A DNA stretch of 64,000 bases from Ignelater luminosus (Eukaryota; Arthropoda; Insecta; Coleoptera; Elateridae), in NCBI GenBank assembly GCA_011009095.1, contig VTPC01003962.1, positions 17,972-81,971 on the forward strand, in the 5' to 3' direction. Shown piece after piece: positions 1-9,690 of this stretch (the first letter of the stretch is position 1; the number at the start of each line of letters is the position of its first letter). The notes below the pieces were generated by a model, which was not told where the DNA came from, ran no database searches, and saw only the letters and a program-made list of their open reading frames with translations. The position numbers were made by a program, and so were the translations under genes.

Positions 1-480
1 TTTTTTTGTTGCTTCAAGGTTCGATAAAGTGTTGATTTTTACTTAAAATAGTATGTAGTATAGTAGACTTTAATGCTTCGAAGGGCGCCCGGAGAGAGGG
101 GCAAGAGGGGTCATTTGCCCCCCCTGGCTTGCAAAAACAATTAAATGTATACACAAAAAAATTATTTTATCCTGTTGACAAACATGGAATTGCACGGCAA
201 TCTTTATTTTGCCCCCCCCCCCCCAGGAAAAAATCTTGCGGGCGCCTTTGAATGCTTCTTGTTTTCTTTGTTAAAAAGTATTGATTTTTACTTGAAATAG
301 GTGCGGTGGGATGTAAACCGTTAAGTGTACCGTTAAGTAAGTAATAATTCATGTACAATAGACTTTAACTCCGCACAACCCTCCTTATACTTTCTTGCTT
401 TCTTTGTTAGAAAATACTGACTTTTACTTAAAAGTGGTGGAGTCTAAACCCTCAAGTGTACCGTTAAGCCCTACGCACAA
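1..480. repeat. Degenerate tandem repeat, about 130-bp unit, cut by the element at 80-250
   Basis: Three related segments begin near 1, 253 and 385. Each contains a 'tttctttgtta...' stretch followed by 'tactgatttttactta' and, further on, 'agactttaa'. With the hAT miniature element removed, the spacing is about 130 bp. The copies are diverged. The first is cut off by the window edge, so the array may extend to the left. Confidence 0.5.
80..250. mobile_element. hAT-type miniature element (171 bp)
   Basis: A short non-coding element with GC-rich imperfect inverted ends (GAAGGGCGCCCG at the left; CAAAGGCGCCCG on the reverse strand at the right). It is flanked by a perfect 8-bp direct repeat AATGCTTC at 72-79 and 251-258. 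Eight-base target duplications with ends of this kind are characteristic of hAT transposons. The interior has runs of C and G but no reading frame, so it would have been moved by a transposase made elsewhere. It is inserted in an AT-rich tandem repeat. Confidence 0.75.
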
Positions 481-486
481 CTAGTT

Positions 487-807
487 TTGCAAAACAATTT
501 AGCTTTTCTCAAAAACAACTGTAGTTTTGTAAGTAAAGTGATAAAATCTCTTAAAGCACAGACAGTTCCCTTGGTGGAATCTGTGAAAATAATTACTAAT
601 TTTAAAAATGCTATTTGTGCTGGCCCTGGAAATATTGAACAAATAGTAAAAACAAAATTAAGAAAAGTCTTATCAAAAAATAAGGGATTCCAAATATTTA
701 TAAACTATCAATTGGGCGGCGAAACAGTTCATGATTTAAACACAGATCCGGCTATGGCTAAGTTCAAATATGCACCCATAAAAAGTGGAACAACATTTAA
801 TAATTAA
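487..807 (+). pseudogene. hAT / CGGBP1-like protein fragment (C-terminal region)
   Basis: An open stretch of about 106 codons without a proper ATG start (the frame opens at TTG). It resembles the C-terminal dimerisation region of hAT-transposase-derived DNA-binding proteins of the CGGBP1-like group, including the segment FKYAPIKS, which in relatives leads into a conserved serine/phenylalanine-rich block. Here that block is lost and the frame ends at a stop after TTFNN. No BED zinc finger or upstream domain is present. It is most likely a 5'-truncated transposon-derived relic. The family assignment is from memory of the motif, not a search. Confidence 0.5.
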
Positions 808-1256
808 CTGTTGCCAGCAGGAATTGTTTTCGCCTTAAAGTTCTAATCAAAACAAGTATCTAATTTTTACTCATGTACATAATTTGACTTTTGTAAAATT
901 TGTTTATATGTATGTAATCTAGTATTCAAGAAAATTATTACTATCTAACGACTTCATCAAAGAAAAGTATATTTTGCATTCAAGTATTTGTGTTAATTAG
1001 AAAATAAAATCAAGTTCTATTTTTGTGCTTTTTTGGGTAATATTTTGTGCCTTTCTAAGCACTTATTTTGGGGTTTTTAGTGCTTAAACATCCGATCTCT
1101 ACTGATTACTAATTAGTGATTGTTTATTTTTATTGCAGATTACTAATTCTGGATTGATTGCTGTATTCCCGGAGGTGACTAAAATAAGTGGAAAACGTGT
1201 TTACATCATTTCAGTAGACTTTGGATGTTTGTAAATAGCCGAATAGGAGTCAGGGT

Positions 1257-1416
1257 GGAACTCTGCCCGAATGCAATGCAAACCAGTGACGTCATGCGAT
1301 GCAATGCGATGAAATAGGAAAAACAATTGCTTTTTGTACTCTGTACCGTGTACCGAATCCTAGAATGTGACGTCAAAATTACGTCACGCGATTGCATTGC
1401 AATTCGGCAGAGTGCC
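1257..1416. mobile_element. Small MITE with CRE-like sites in its arms (160 bp)
   Basis: Imperfect terminal inverted repeats of about 38 bp: GGAACTCTGCCCGAATGCAA at the left matches the reverse complement of the right end, GGCACTCTGCCGAATTGCAA. Both arms carry a TGACGT-type site. There is no coding capacity. No clear target-site duplication was found, so the superfamily is unassigned. Confidence 0.5.
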
Positions 1417-3026
1417 ATAACAGAAGTATGGTTTTGCTTACCTAACCTAATACTACTTTATTAAATTATTAGAGATAAAATTAAAACCCCTTTCATTTAT
1501 TTCCTGTTGTAGTTTTTAGCATTTATTATTTATGTATTTTAAAGAAGCGCAGAAAGCAAAGGCATTAATAAAAAGAAATTAAATTTTTTGCTTTTTTTCT
1601 TACCGTGTCTTCATTTACTTTTAATACACTATAAATGTATTTTTAGATTCATGCTTTTTCATAATTATAGTTTACAAAATACTTTTATGCATTTTCGATA
1701 TTTAAATTTTCAAGTATTAAAATCATTACCTCCGCCACTGCCTTTATATTGCAAATGAATTGTCAATGCTTCTGCCGCTGCTTTTGCCGTTTATGTTAAA
1801 AGATTCTAAAGGCTTTTATAATTCTAAATGCTAATTTATTTCTAAAAATTTATAAATTCCAACTGTTTCTAAAAAATTTTATTTCCTCATTTATCTATAT
1901 AACTGACAAATTTATTCCCTCTGAATACGCAAAATTCAATTAAATCCGTTGAATATGTTTCCATGTTTCCTATTGTATTAGAAAGCAATAAAACCTAAAA
2001 TTAAATAATAGAATAATTGAAAACGGAAATTAATTTTAAAAAACTTCATTTAAGATTACCACAATAATATTTTCATCCATGTTCATCACTAGAATGCCAA
2101 AACCGCATATTTTCTGTCAAGGTATTTATTGCTATTTAATAGTCAGTCAAGCCAGCTTTTGCATTCTGACCGGTCGCCACATATGACTTGCGGTCGGTGA
2201 CAATTATTATTGCAAAATGTTCCGCAAAGTCCCTAGCATGCTGTTATTTAACGACAGTACTTGCAGAAATAAATCATTAACAACACCTACAGCTGCCATT
2301 ATTCATTACCCCTTTTCTACTCTTGCGCAATTACCCAACAAGTAACTTGTAAGTAAAAACTCATTTTTTATACTGCATCTAAAGTGAGTACAAGATTGAT
2401 CTTTCTTTATGATGTATAAATTATTTACTAATTATTTTATTAATTTGTTCATAATATGTATAATATTTCCAATAAATCCATTATTGAAGGGGAAACGAGA
2501 CTATGTAAGATGAATCTTGGCAGTTTAAAGACAACCACAGACTACAATGGGCATTTAAAATAAAAATTCTCTAATTAATTATGATAAGTGGAAACAAATC
2601 AATGCCTTGTGGTATTAATTAAAACAAGCACGCAGCGACATGAGTTTAAAACAAAGCTGGCCGTGCATACCTTATGTCGAAAACTGCTCCATCAAATACT
2701 ATAAATGAGTTTTGCTTCAAAAAAACAACCCCCTTAAAAATCCACACTTAAATAGCTTCACCTTAAAAAGAAACCGAAATTGTACTAGTTGTTTCTTTCT
2801 TTGATAAAATTCATCGGTAATATAAAGCACATGGGAAGTACAATATTCGATTGTCAAACTCAGTGGCGTACCTGTTACGTTTTCAAACATGTTTAATTTC
2901 AATTTGTGTCTCTTACTGTATCTTGCTTTCTTTAAATAATAGAGAAGTATCTAAACTAATAATAAACTTAATTTCAAATATACAGAGATTGTTTACACAA
3001 AAAATCTACCACCCTTTCTACTTATA
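1417..3026. other. AT-rich DNA, nothing recognised
   Basis: Short reading frames here have no recognisable motif and no start context or splice pattern that would support a gene. Confidence 0.4.
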
Positions 3027-3174
3027 CAGTGTGTTCACATTTCAATGCTCACTATTGGGATCTCGGAAATTGTAAAAGATACGAAGTCGGTTAAATTAGA
3101 AAAGATTTGGCTATTTTGGAGATCAGTTTACTTATACTTTTGTTTTTTCAAAAAAGTTCACGGCTTACTAGATA

Positions 3175-3852
3175 CGAGGTCTGTTCAAAAAGTATCGCGA
3201 ATTTTGTGTTTTTTCAAAGTAATCCCCATCAGATATTATACACTTGTGCCAACGTTTTTTCCAATCCTCGAAGCACTTCAAAAAATCATTTTTTGTGATC
3301 TTGTTCAGCTCCTCCTTCGATGCCGTCTTTATCTCCTCAATCGTAGTGTAGCGTCGTCCTTTCATGGGCCTCTTCAGTTTCGGGAACAAGAAAAAGTCAC
3401 AGGGGGCCAGGTCTGGGGAATACGGTGGCTGCGGCATCATTAGTGTGTTGTTTCTGGCCAAAAATTCGCGCACAAGCAACGATGTGTGAGCAGGGGCGTT
3501 ACCATGGTGCAAAAGCCAATTTTTGTTCTTTCACAAATCCGGGTGTTTCTGGCGGATTGCTTCGCGCAAATTGCGCATAACTTGCAGGTGATATTCCTTA
3601 TTGACCGTTCTACACTGTGGCAAGAACTCATGATGCACCACGCCCCTGCAATCGAAGAAAACTGTAAGCAAAACCAAAAGCACGCTCTTCGTCGTTCACA
3701 TCTTCTCGGCCCTCTGAGAACATTTTGTACCACCGATAAACGTTGCTTCGGTCCAAGGTAGCTTCACCATATGCCACAGTCAGCATTCGGAATGCGTCCG
3801 CGCACTTAATTTTGTTTTTCACAGAAAATTTGATACAGATTCTTTGATCCAT
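3175..3852 (-). pseudogene. mariner transposase relic
   Basis: Reading on the minus strand, ATG at 3852 begins MDQR, followed by the N-terminal helix-turn-helix part (CADAFRML... NVYRWYKMF... EDVNDEER). The coding sequence then jumps, with a frame change, to the middle of the catalytic domain (FFDCRGVVHHEF), so the segment bearing the first catalytic Asp is deleted. Two further lesions are visible. An in-frame TGA near 3524 follows HPDL. The second catalytic site reads HHGNAPAH, where active relatives have Asp in place of Gly. The third catalytic region, YSPDLAPCDFFLF, is kept. The product could not cut DNA, but the element could still move in trans. Confidence 0.9.
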
Positions 3853-4041
3853 TTTTTGAAATAGGCAAAAATCGAAGACGAGCCAAAACACGTCCAAGCA
3901 AAACAGCCGTCAAAAATTAACCGAACTTGTCGGTATAAGTGAGGGACATGAGTACCAACATAACGCCACAAAAAAATCGAAAATCGAATATACGTAACCC
4001 GCGGAAATTCAAAATTCGCGATACTTTTTGAACAGACCTCG
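3175..4041 (-). mobile_element. mariner-family element, internally deleted (867 bp)
   Basis: Flanked by TA at 3173-3174 and 4042-4043. It has perfect 32-bp terminal inverted repeats beginning CGAGGTCTGTTCAAAAAG. Full mariners are about 1.3 kb, so some 400 bp are missing. The identical inverted repeats point to a recent insertion. It sits inside the left arm of the older long-TIR element, whose other arm shows the empty site. Confidence 0.95.
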
Positions 4042-4814
4042 TATTTGCTAAAAACAAAATTATCTTATTTTTTTAAAAGTGAAATATCTCAGGAACGAGC
4101 AAAGATAGAAAAGAACAGCAAAGAGGATGCTTTAGAGAATTTACTCCGAAACACAAAAAAAACTATTTTTGCAACTGTCTTTTGTTTTACTTTGGCGGTG
4201 AAACATAAATCTAAATTGTTTCTAATGGAACGCCTGCTTGATTTCCATATTACTGAACTGCACGCCTTAAATGCTTTTCAGTGATACATGGCTTGACATA
4301 GCTATTCTTTTGCTTTACTGAATTATGAAGTGAAAATCATTTTTCATCATAGTGTACCATGACATCTAACACACAAAGTCGTGGAGTTTTATCAAAGAAA
4401 TTCATTTGTTATGCAAAAATTGCTACAACAAAATAAATACGCTTTTATGGGGCATTAGCTGCTTATTTGATGCTATCTGTGAATGCTCAGTAAAGTATCT
4501 TAAAAACGTCTTTTGTTTTGTTTTAGCAATTGTTACATAACAAATGTAATTTATCTGACAAAAATAAATGATTGTCACATGTTTAAAGCCATGGTACATC
4601 AAGTTTGAAATGCTTTTTATTTAGAAAAAAATAAGATAATTTCGTTTTTAGCAAATATCTTGTAAGCCGTGAACTTTTTTAAAAAAAACAAAAGCATAAG
4701 TAAACTGATCTCCAAAATAGCCAAATCTTTTCTAATTTAACCAACTTCGTATCTCTTACAATTTCCGAGATCCCAATAGTGAGCATTGAAATGTGGACGT
4801 ACTATACTATACAG

Positions 4815-6393
4815 CAGTGTTGGATAGGATCTAGATTTAAGTATGAACAAGAATACAAGCATTTCTGCATCTTCAGGTAGTTAATTAGGTGTCATGCGGT
4901 CTCTCAAATTGCTTCTATTATATTAGTAACCTTATAGTGTAGCATGTTTCTGTAATTGTCACGTACAGAAAGTTTCGGCTTTTCGAAAGGTAATTAAGCA
5001 AATTTAAAATTTCCAGAATTTGAATCTTTTTCAAATGTTAGGAATAGTCTCTCGACTTTACTCACGAAATACAGCAATAGGTAAACGAATTCATTCAAAG
5101 ACATTACAATATTCTCGTAAATCATAAACTTTGTCATCAACCATTAAAAGATTAGTGTAACTGTTTACTTTGACCAAGGTTCTTTACGATTATAACTCTT
5201 TCACGAATTCATCTTAATATATGTATTTTATAAAATGTACACAAAACCTGTGTTAGCAACTAATAGAAAACGAGAGGATTAACATTCTCTACGTATTTCA
5301 AGAATGCGTTTAAGTAAAAAATGCCTTTTCTTGCAAAGATCGATCTTGTCACGTTTTGAATTTTCTATGGGGTTATTTCTGAACAGACCAAAATAAGATG
5401 CGTTATACGTTGAGTCAGGCAAAAACAGCCTTGTGAAGTGTAGTATATAAAGAATAGGAGATAAACGAGGTCTCAACTTCTTTTAATAATTCGTACTTAG
5501 AAAAATCATCTGAAGATGAGTTTTTTGGTTTTTTAAAAGTAAATCCACAGAAATCTCAATCTCCAATTGCCACACAATGGTTGGAACATTTAAATGTATA
5601 GATACAAACTACTGTCAATCAAATAAATATCCAATAATAAAAGAAATTTTTTAAAACTGAATGGTGTACTGCCATCGTCCGGGCCTGTAGAGAATATGTT
5701 TAGTACCGGAGGTCAAGTTTTAACCCAGAAAAGAAACAAATTAAGTGATGATATATCTGAAACTTTACTAATCTTAAAAAACAATAAAACGTAAGCTGTT
5801 TAGGGTACAGTCTTTCGAACTGAATGCGTTCCATTGAAAACGATTTTAGGCAAGATTATTTAAGCAATTTTCAACTTTTGGTTTAAACAGATCTCCAGGT
5901 AGTGAAGAATTATGACATTCAAAATGTCGTAAACATGTCGATAGACAAAAGCTTTGACAAAAGATTGTTTCTTTACAAAAATAACCATTAATGAAGATTT
6001 ACAATAATCTTATAATATATTACTACCTGCAAATCTATTTGAAGTACCTAAGGTCGAAAATCACTTAGATTGTTTTGCCTAAAAACGTTTCCAATGTAAA
6101 AAATTCAGTTCGAGAGACTTTACGTGCATAAGCGTACATTTTTATGTAGCTATATTGTTATTATTTATTAATTTACTGATCTGATAATTTATGTGTATAT
6201 TAAATTAATTTAAATTTGTTAAAAATAATACAAACAACAAATCTAAGAAGGATCTAGATACTTTTTGATAGATCTTGGATCTGTATCTAGGTACATAATT
6301 AAAAAGATGATCTTGTATCTGAACTAGATCCATGTTTGAAAAGTATGTGAATCTGGAACTAGGTACTGAGAGAAAGAATCTTACCCAACACTG
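4815..6393. mobile_element. hAT-like non-autonomous element (~1.58 kb)
   Basis: Ends are CAGTGTTGG at the left and the inverted CCAACACTG at the right. They are flanked by near-identical octamers, ctatacag on the left and gtatacag on the right (offset by one base). This fits the hAT pattern of CAGTG ends and an 8-bp target duplication. Sub-terminal sequences on both sides are rich in 'gatct' and 'ctagat' motifs. No transposase reading frame is present. A smaller foldback element lies inside. It inserted directly beside the right end of the long-TIR element. Confidence 0.6.
5808..6120. mobile_element. Tc1/mariner-type foldback MITE (313 bp)
   Basis: Flanked by TA at 5806-5807 and 6121-6122. 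The inverted arms span about 5808-5905 and 6025-6120. The left begins CAGTCTTTCGAACTGAAT; the right, on the reverse strand, begins AAGTCTCTCGAACTGAAT. Arm similarity continues through TTAGGCAA and CAGGTAGT blocks for about 95 bp. It is non-coding and nested within the hAT-like element at 4815-6393. Confidence 0.65.
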
Positions 6394-6976
6394 CGTATAC
6401 AGAGTTTTGCCATTTTGGTCGACTTTTAGTTTTCAATCAATGAATTTTGTTCAGTAATCAAAAGATAATAAGAAATAATCTTTTTGTTTAGTAGATTCTC
6501 TTTATCAAAATGAAAAAAAAAAGAAAGAAGTCCGAGGTTTCAGGCAATGTCTTTCTCATAACAGGAAGTACATGTTATTTTTGATAAAAAGTTACTTTCA
6601 CCACTTTATTTACACATTCCGAAAGGTTGGTTGCAATTTCAATCTTTCATTATACTACAAAATTGTTAATATTTCGTTTTGGAGACTAAATTGCTTGCTG
6701 TAAACAGAATAATCACTCTCGTGTTCACGTTTCTTCTGTTTTTTTGATATCAATGTTTATGTTAGATGTACAGTTTTTTGCATAAATAATGTCGCAGTAC
6801 ATTCTGTTAATGGATGATTGATCAAACACACTAATCTGATTTAGCATTAATTAAATAAAATTTGTTTCCTAAGAACCCATAAGACGATTTTGGATAATTA
6901 ATATGAAATTAGATTTCGTATATTTAATTAATTGCTTCATTAAAAAAATGATTTATTATTTATGCAAAAAATTGTA
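6394..6976. other. AT-rich DNA, nothing recognised
   Basis: No gene, RNA or element boundary could be supported in this stretch. Confidence 0.4.
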
Positions 6977-7430
6977 CAGTGTGCCCCAGATTCGTGCCTC
7001 ATCACTGTGATCTCGAAAACCGAAAGAGATACGAAGTCGGTTAAATTAGAGAAAAGTTGCCCAATTTGGAGCTCGTATTATTTCTGTTTTTGCTGTTTCG
7101 AAAGAATCTACAGCTTATTCGTTAAAAACGAAAATATCCGATTTTCTTCAAAGTGGAATATTTCTGAAACGGTCAAAGTCGGAAAAAGACGGCAAAAAGA
7201 GAGTTTTTCAGAATTTACTCCAGAATATAAAAAAGATATTTTCGCGATCGTCTTTTGTTTTACTGCAGTGCTGGAGCGTAACGTGAACTTTCTTAAGTGA
7301 AACACCTGCTTGATTTTCATATAATTGAATAATTAGGTTTTAGTGCTTTTCAGTGATATAGGTTTAACATAGTTATTCATTTGTTTCACGAAGTTATGTA
7401 ATGAAAACCATTTTTCACGAAAACAATGTA
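6977..7430 (+). mobile_element. Left-end fragment of the long-TIR element family (copy E)
   Basis: It begins CAGTGTGCCCCAGATTC after TA at 6975-6976, with the core AGAGATACGAAGTCGGTTAA at the same distance from the end as in the copy at 3027. Its interior also matches that copy (the 'cacctgcttgattt' segment, then 'gcttttcagtgata' and 'aaaaccatttttca'). No matching right end was found nearby, so it is truncated or has been rearranged with the inverted duplication that follows. Confidence 0.65.
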
Positions 7431-7437
7431 GTCTAGA

Positions 7438-9690
7438 ACCAGTCTAGATAGGCCAGATACTGAAGAGAATTTTGTGTGCAAAATATAAGTGACGCATTTT
7501 GTTTTCGGTACTGCACAGCCTAAACTTCATAAAACACAATGTTGCCGTGATTAACTAACGGATGCTTAGCCACATCACCCGCTTCCCCCTTTACCATGTG
7601 GTGGACTGCACATGTTCAGTAACAACACAACAAGGCATATTGAGATTGTTGTAAAGTACAGAAAACGCTTTGGAATAGGAAGCTTTAAAGCAATTGTTTT
7701 TTTTCTGAAAGATATTTTACGCCTTCGAAACACATCGTCGTATTGACTTCGGACTTTTTTTGTTTTGTAATAGAGGGCAACAGTAAGTTGTTCAAACTAC
7801 CTGGAGGCCTTTGATCGTATTCTGTTTTTTTTTCTTGTTAGATATTTCGCATTTTTGGAAAAAGGAATAAAATGGAATAGTATAGAAATGGAACTTGGTT
7901 TGCTGGTAATGGCTTTCAGACGATACATGCACCACCAATTGTCTTTTGCCTTTTTCTGACAGATACCATATATGTACCTCAAAAATACCTTTTTCTATAA
8001 ACTTGTTGTACGTACCTGTTTTTTTACCCTACAGTACTGAAAATTGTTGAGCGTTCAGATTATATAGCAGCGATATATATTAATAAGTTTAGGAATGTAA
8101 AGTTTTGCATGTACCTATGTATTTTCAGCTGAAGGTGGTACCATACTGGTCTTAATAGTAATATGGAAAAGATAATTTGTTATCATTATAAGTCAAAGAT
8201 TATCACGTTACCATTACATTCGACCGAGAAATGAAGGAAAACGTATTGCAAGTTGAAGGAAAAAATACAGAAAGGCTGTGTATTGTAAAGTATTAACTTA
8301 AAATGATTAGCAAGTAAGCGTAACCTCCCAAACACGATAATAGTTAGGCACTTTCATGAAATGTTTAAATAGTATTATATAATTACAAATGTAATTCAAG
8401 GCTGTATACTTAAAAAGAAAGAAAAATTACAAATTGAAAATACTTAGTGAAATATAAAAAAAACTTCGAACTACACTTTACCGCAAAATTAACGGATCAT
8501 AAAGATAGTTGTATGTTTATTATTTTGTACATTACGATATTAATAATACCTTTGTTAACTTGTAGTATAGTGCACTAAGCAAAACGTTCTTTAATGTGTC
8601 GATAATTACAAACAATAAATGATAAAAAAAAATTTTAATTTGCCACTAGTAGCACGTTTGTTCATTGTTTATTAGTCCTAGTATAGATGTTGACCTGATA
8701 AAGTGAAAACAGCTCTCTGTTGTTTTGGCGTGAGAACTGGACCGATAGCAGGACGTCTTACATTTCCTCCAATTTTAAGCAACCTTGCCGGAATGGTTGA
8801 TTACAGTTTTGCAGGCCAGCTGGAAGTCATTCTTTAACAAATAGGCAATGACAAACTTTCCGCATCTAGCTGTAACAATCAGATAATGGTTTTTGAGCAG
8901 AGTGATTTTCTTTCTTTGGCATTATCTAGATATCGTACCATAACTTCCTGCTATTAGGAATCGTAGTGATATTCTACGTATGTATGAACCTCTGAATAGT
9001 GATAAATCTTGCAGCAACTTCATGCTGTATGTTTTATAAATCTTATTATGTGAATCTCAAGTTTATAACACACTTTTCTTTTAAAAACCAGAATTAGCAT
9101 TCAGTTCACTGTAAAGCTGTGCAGTTAAACGCCACTTGGCCGGTCATGAAAACATCATATTTTAATGAAGCTGACTACCAGGTATGCCATACCAAAGACG
9201 AACTGTGTCACCCATACTTGCAAACAAAACTTTTCTTAGCACCTGGTCTATTTACAGAAGAAGACATTCTTTGGATAAATGGTATCTATTAGAAAAACAG
9301 AGTCTGAAAGTTTCATCTCTGTACTTCTAGTAATTACAAAGATTCAAAGCATTCAACAAATAGTTTAAACAACTTTGAGCACTCTTCGCCCTCCATTAAA
9401 TATCTCGCAAGAAAAAACCAAAAGATAATCGCTATGTAGCTTCCTGTTCCAAAGCGTTTTCTGTACAAAAGCTCTTGTCAGAAATTAATGTTTATTACAA
9501 CAATTTCAATATGCCGAACACACACACGGTAATGGAGGGGAGGGTGACTAAACGTCCCTAAGTCGGTCACGGCAACATCGTGTTTCATGAAGCTTAGGCC
9601 ATCAGATATATAAGACAAAAAACAAAATGCAACACTCGTATTTTGCAAACGAAACTTTTCTTAACACCTGGTCTAAAACGTCATGCGCGG
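7438..9690. repeat. Large imperfect inverted duplication plus a third partial copy
   Basis: The segment 7438-7715 reappears inverted at about 9405-9690. Shared blocks include acagaaaacgctttgga, ggcatattgagattgttgta (with one change) and acgatgttgccgtga. A further copy of part of the right arm lies at 9137-9252 in the same orientation as the right arm, sharing gcaaacaaaacttttcttag (with one change) and cacctggtcta. The spacer holds no gene I can recognise. This could be the body of a foldback element related to the fragment at 6977. Confidence 0.55.

Larger units (their letters stand above)
3027..4804. mobile_element. Long-TIR TA-flanked DNA transposon (copy D), split by a mariner
   Basis: The left end is CAGTGTGTTCACATTTC after a TA at 3025-3026. 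The right end is the inverted copy near 4640-4802, somewhat decayed at its tip. The arms match for about 180 bp, including the core GGATCTCGGAAATTG and AGATACGAAG. Without the inserted mariner the element is about 0.9 kb. The interior has no transposase, so it is non-autonomous. The right arm preserves the uninterrupted sequence at the point where the left arm is split, showing the nesting order. It is related to the fragment at 6977 and, through the core motif, to the elements at 27523 and 31091. Confidence 0.75.
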
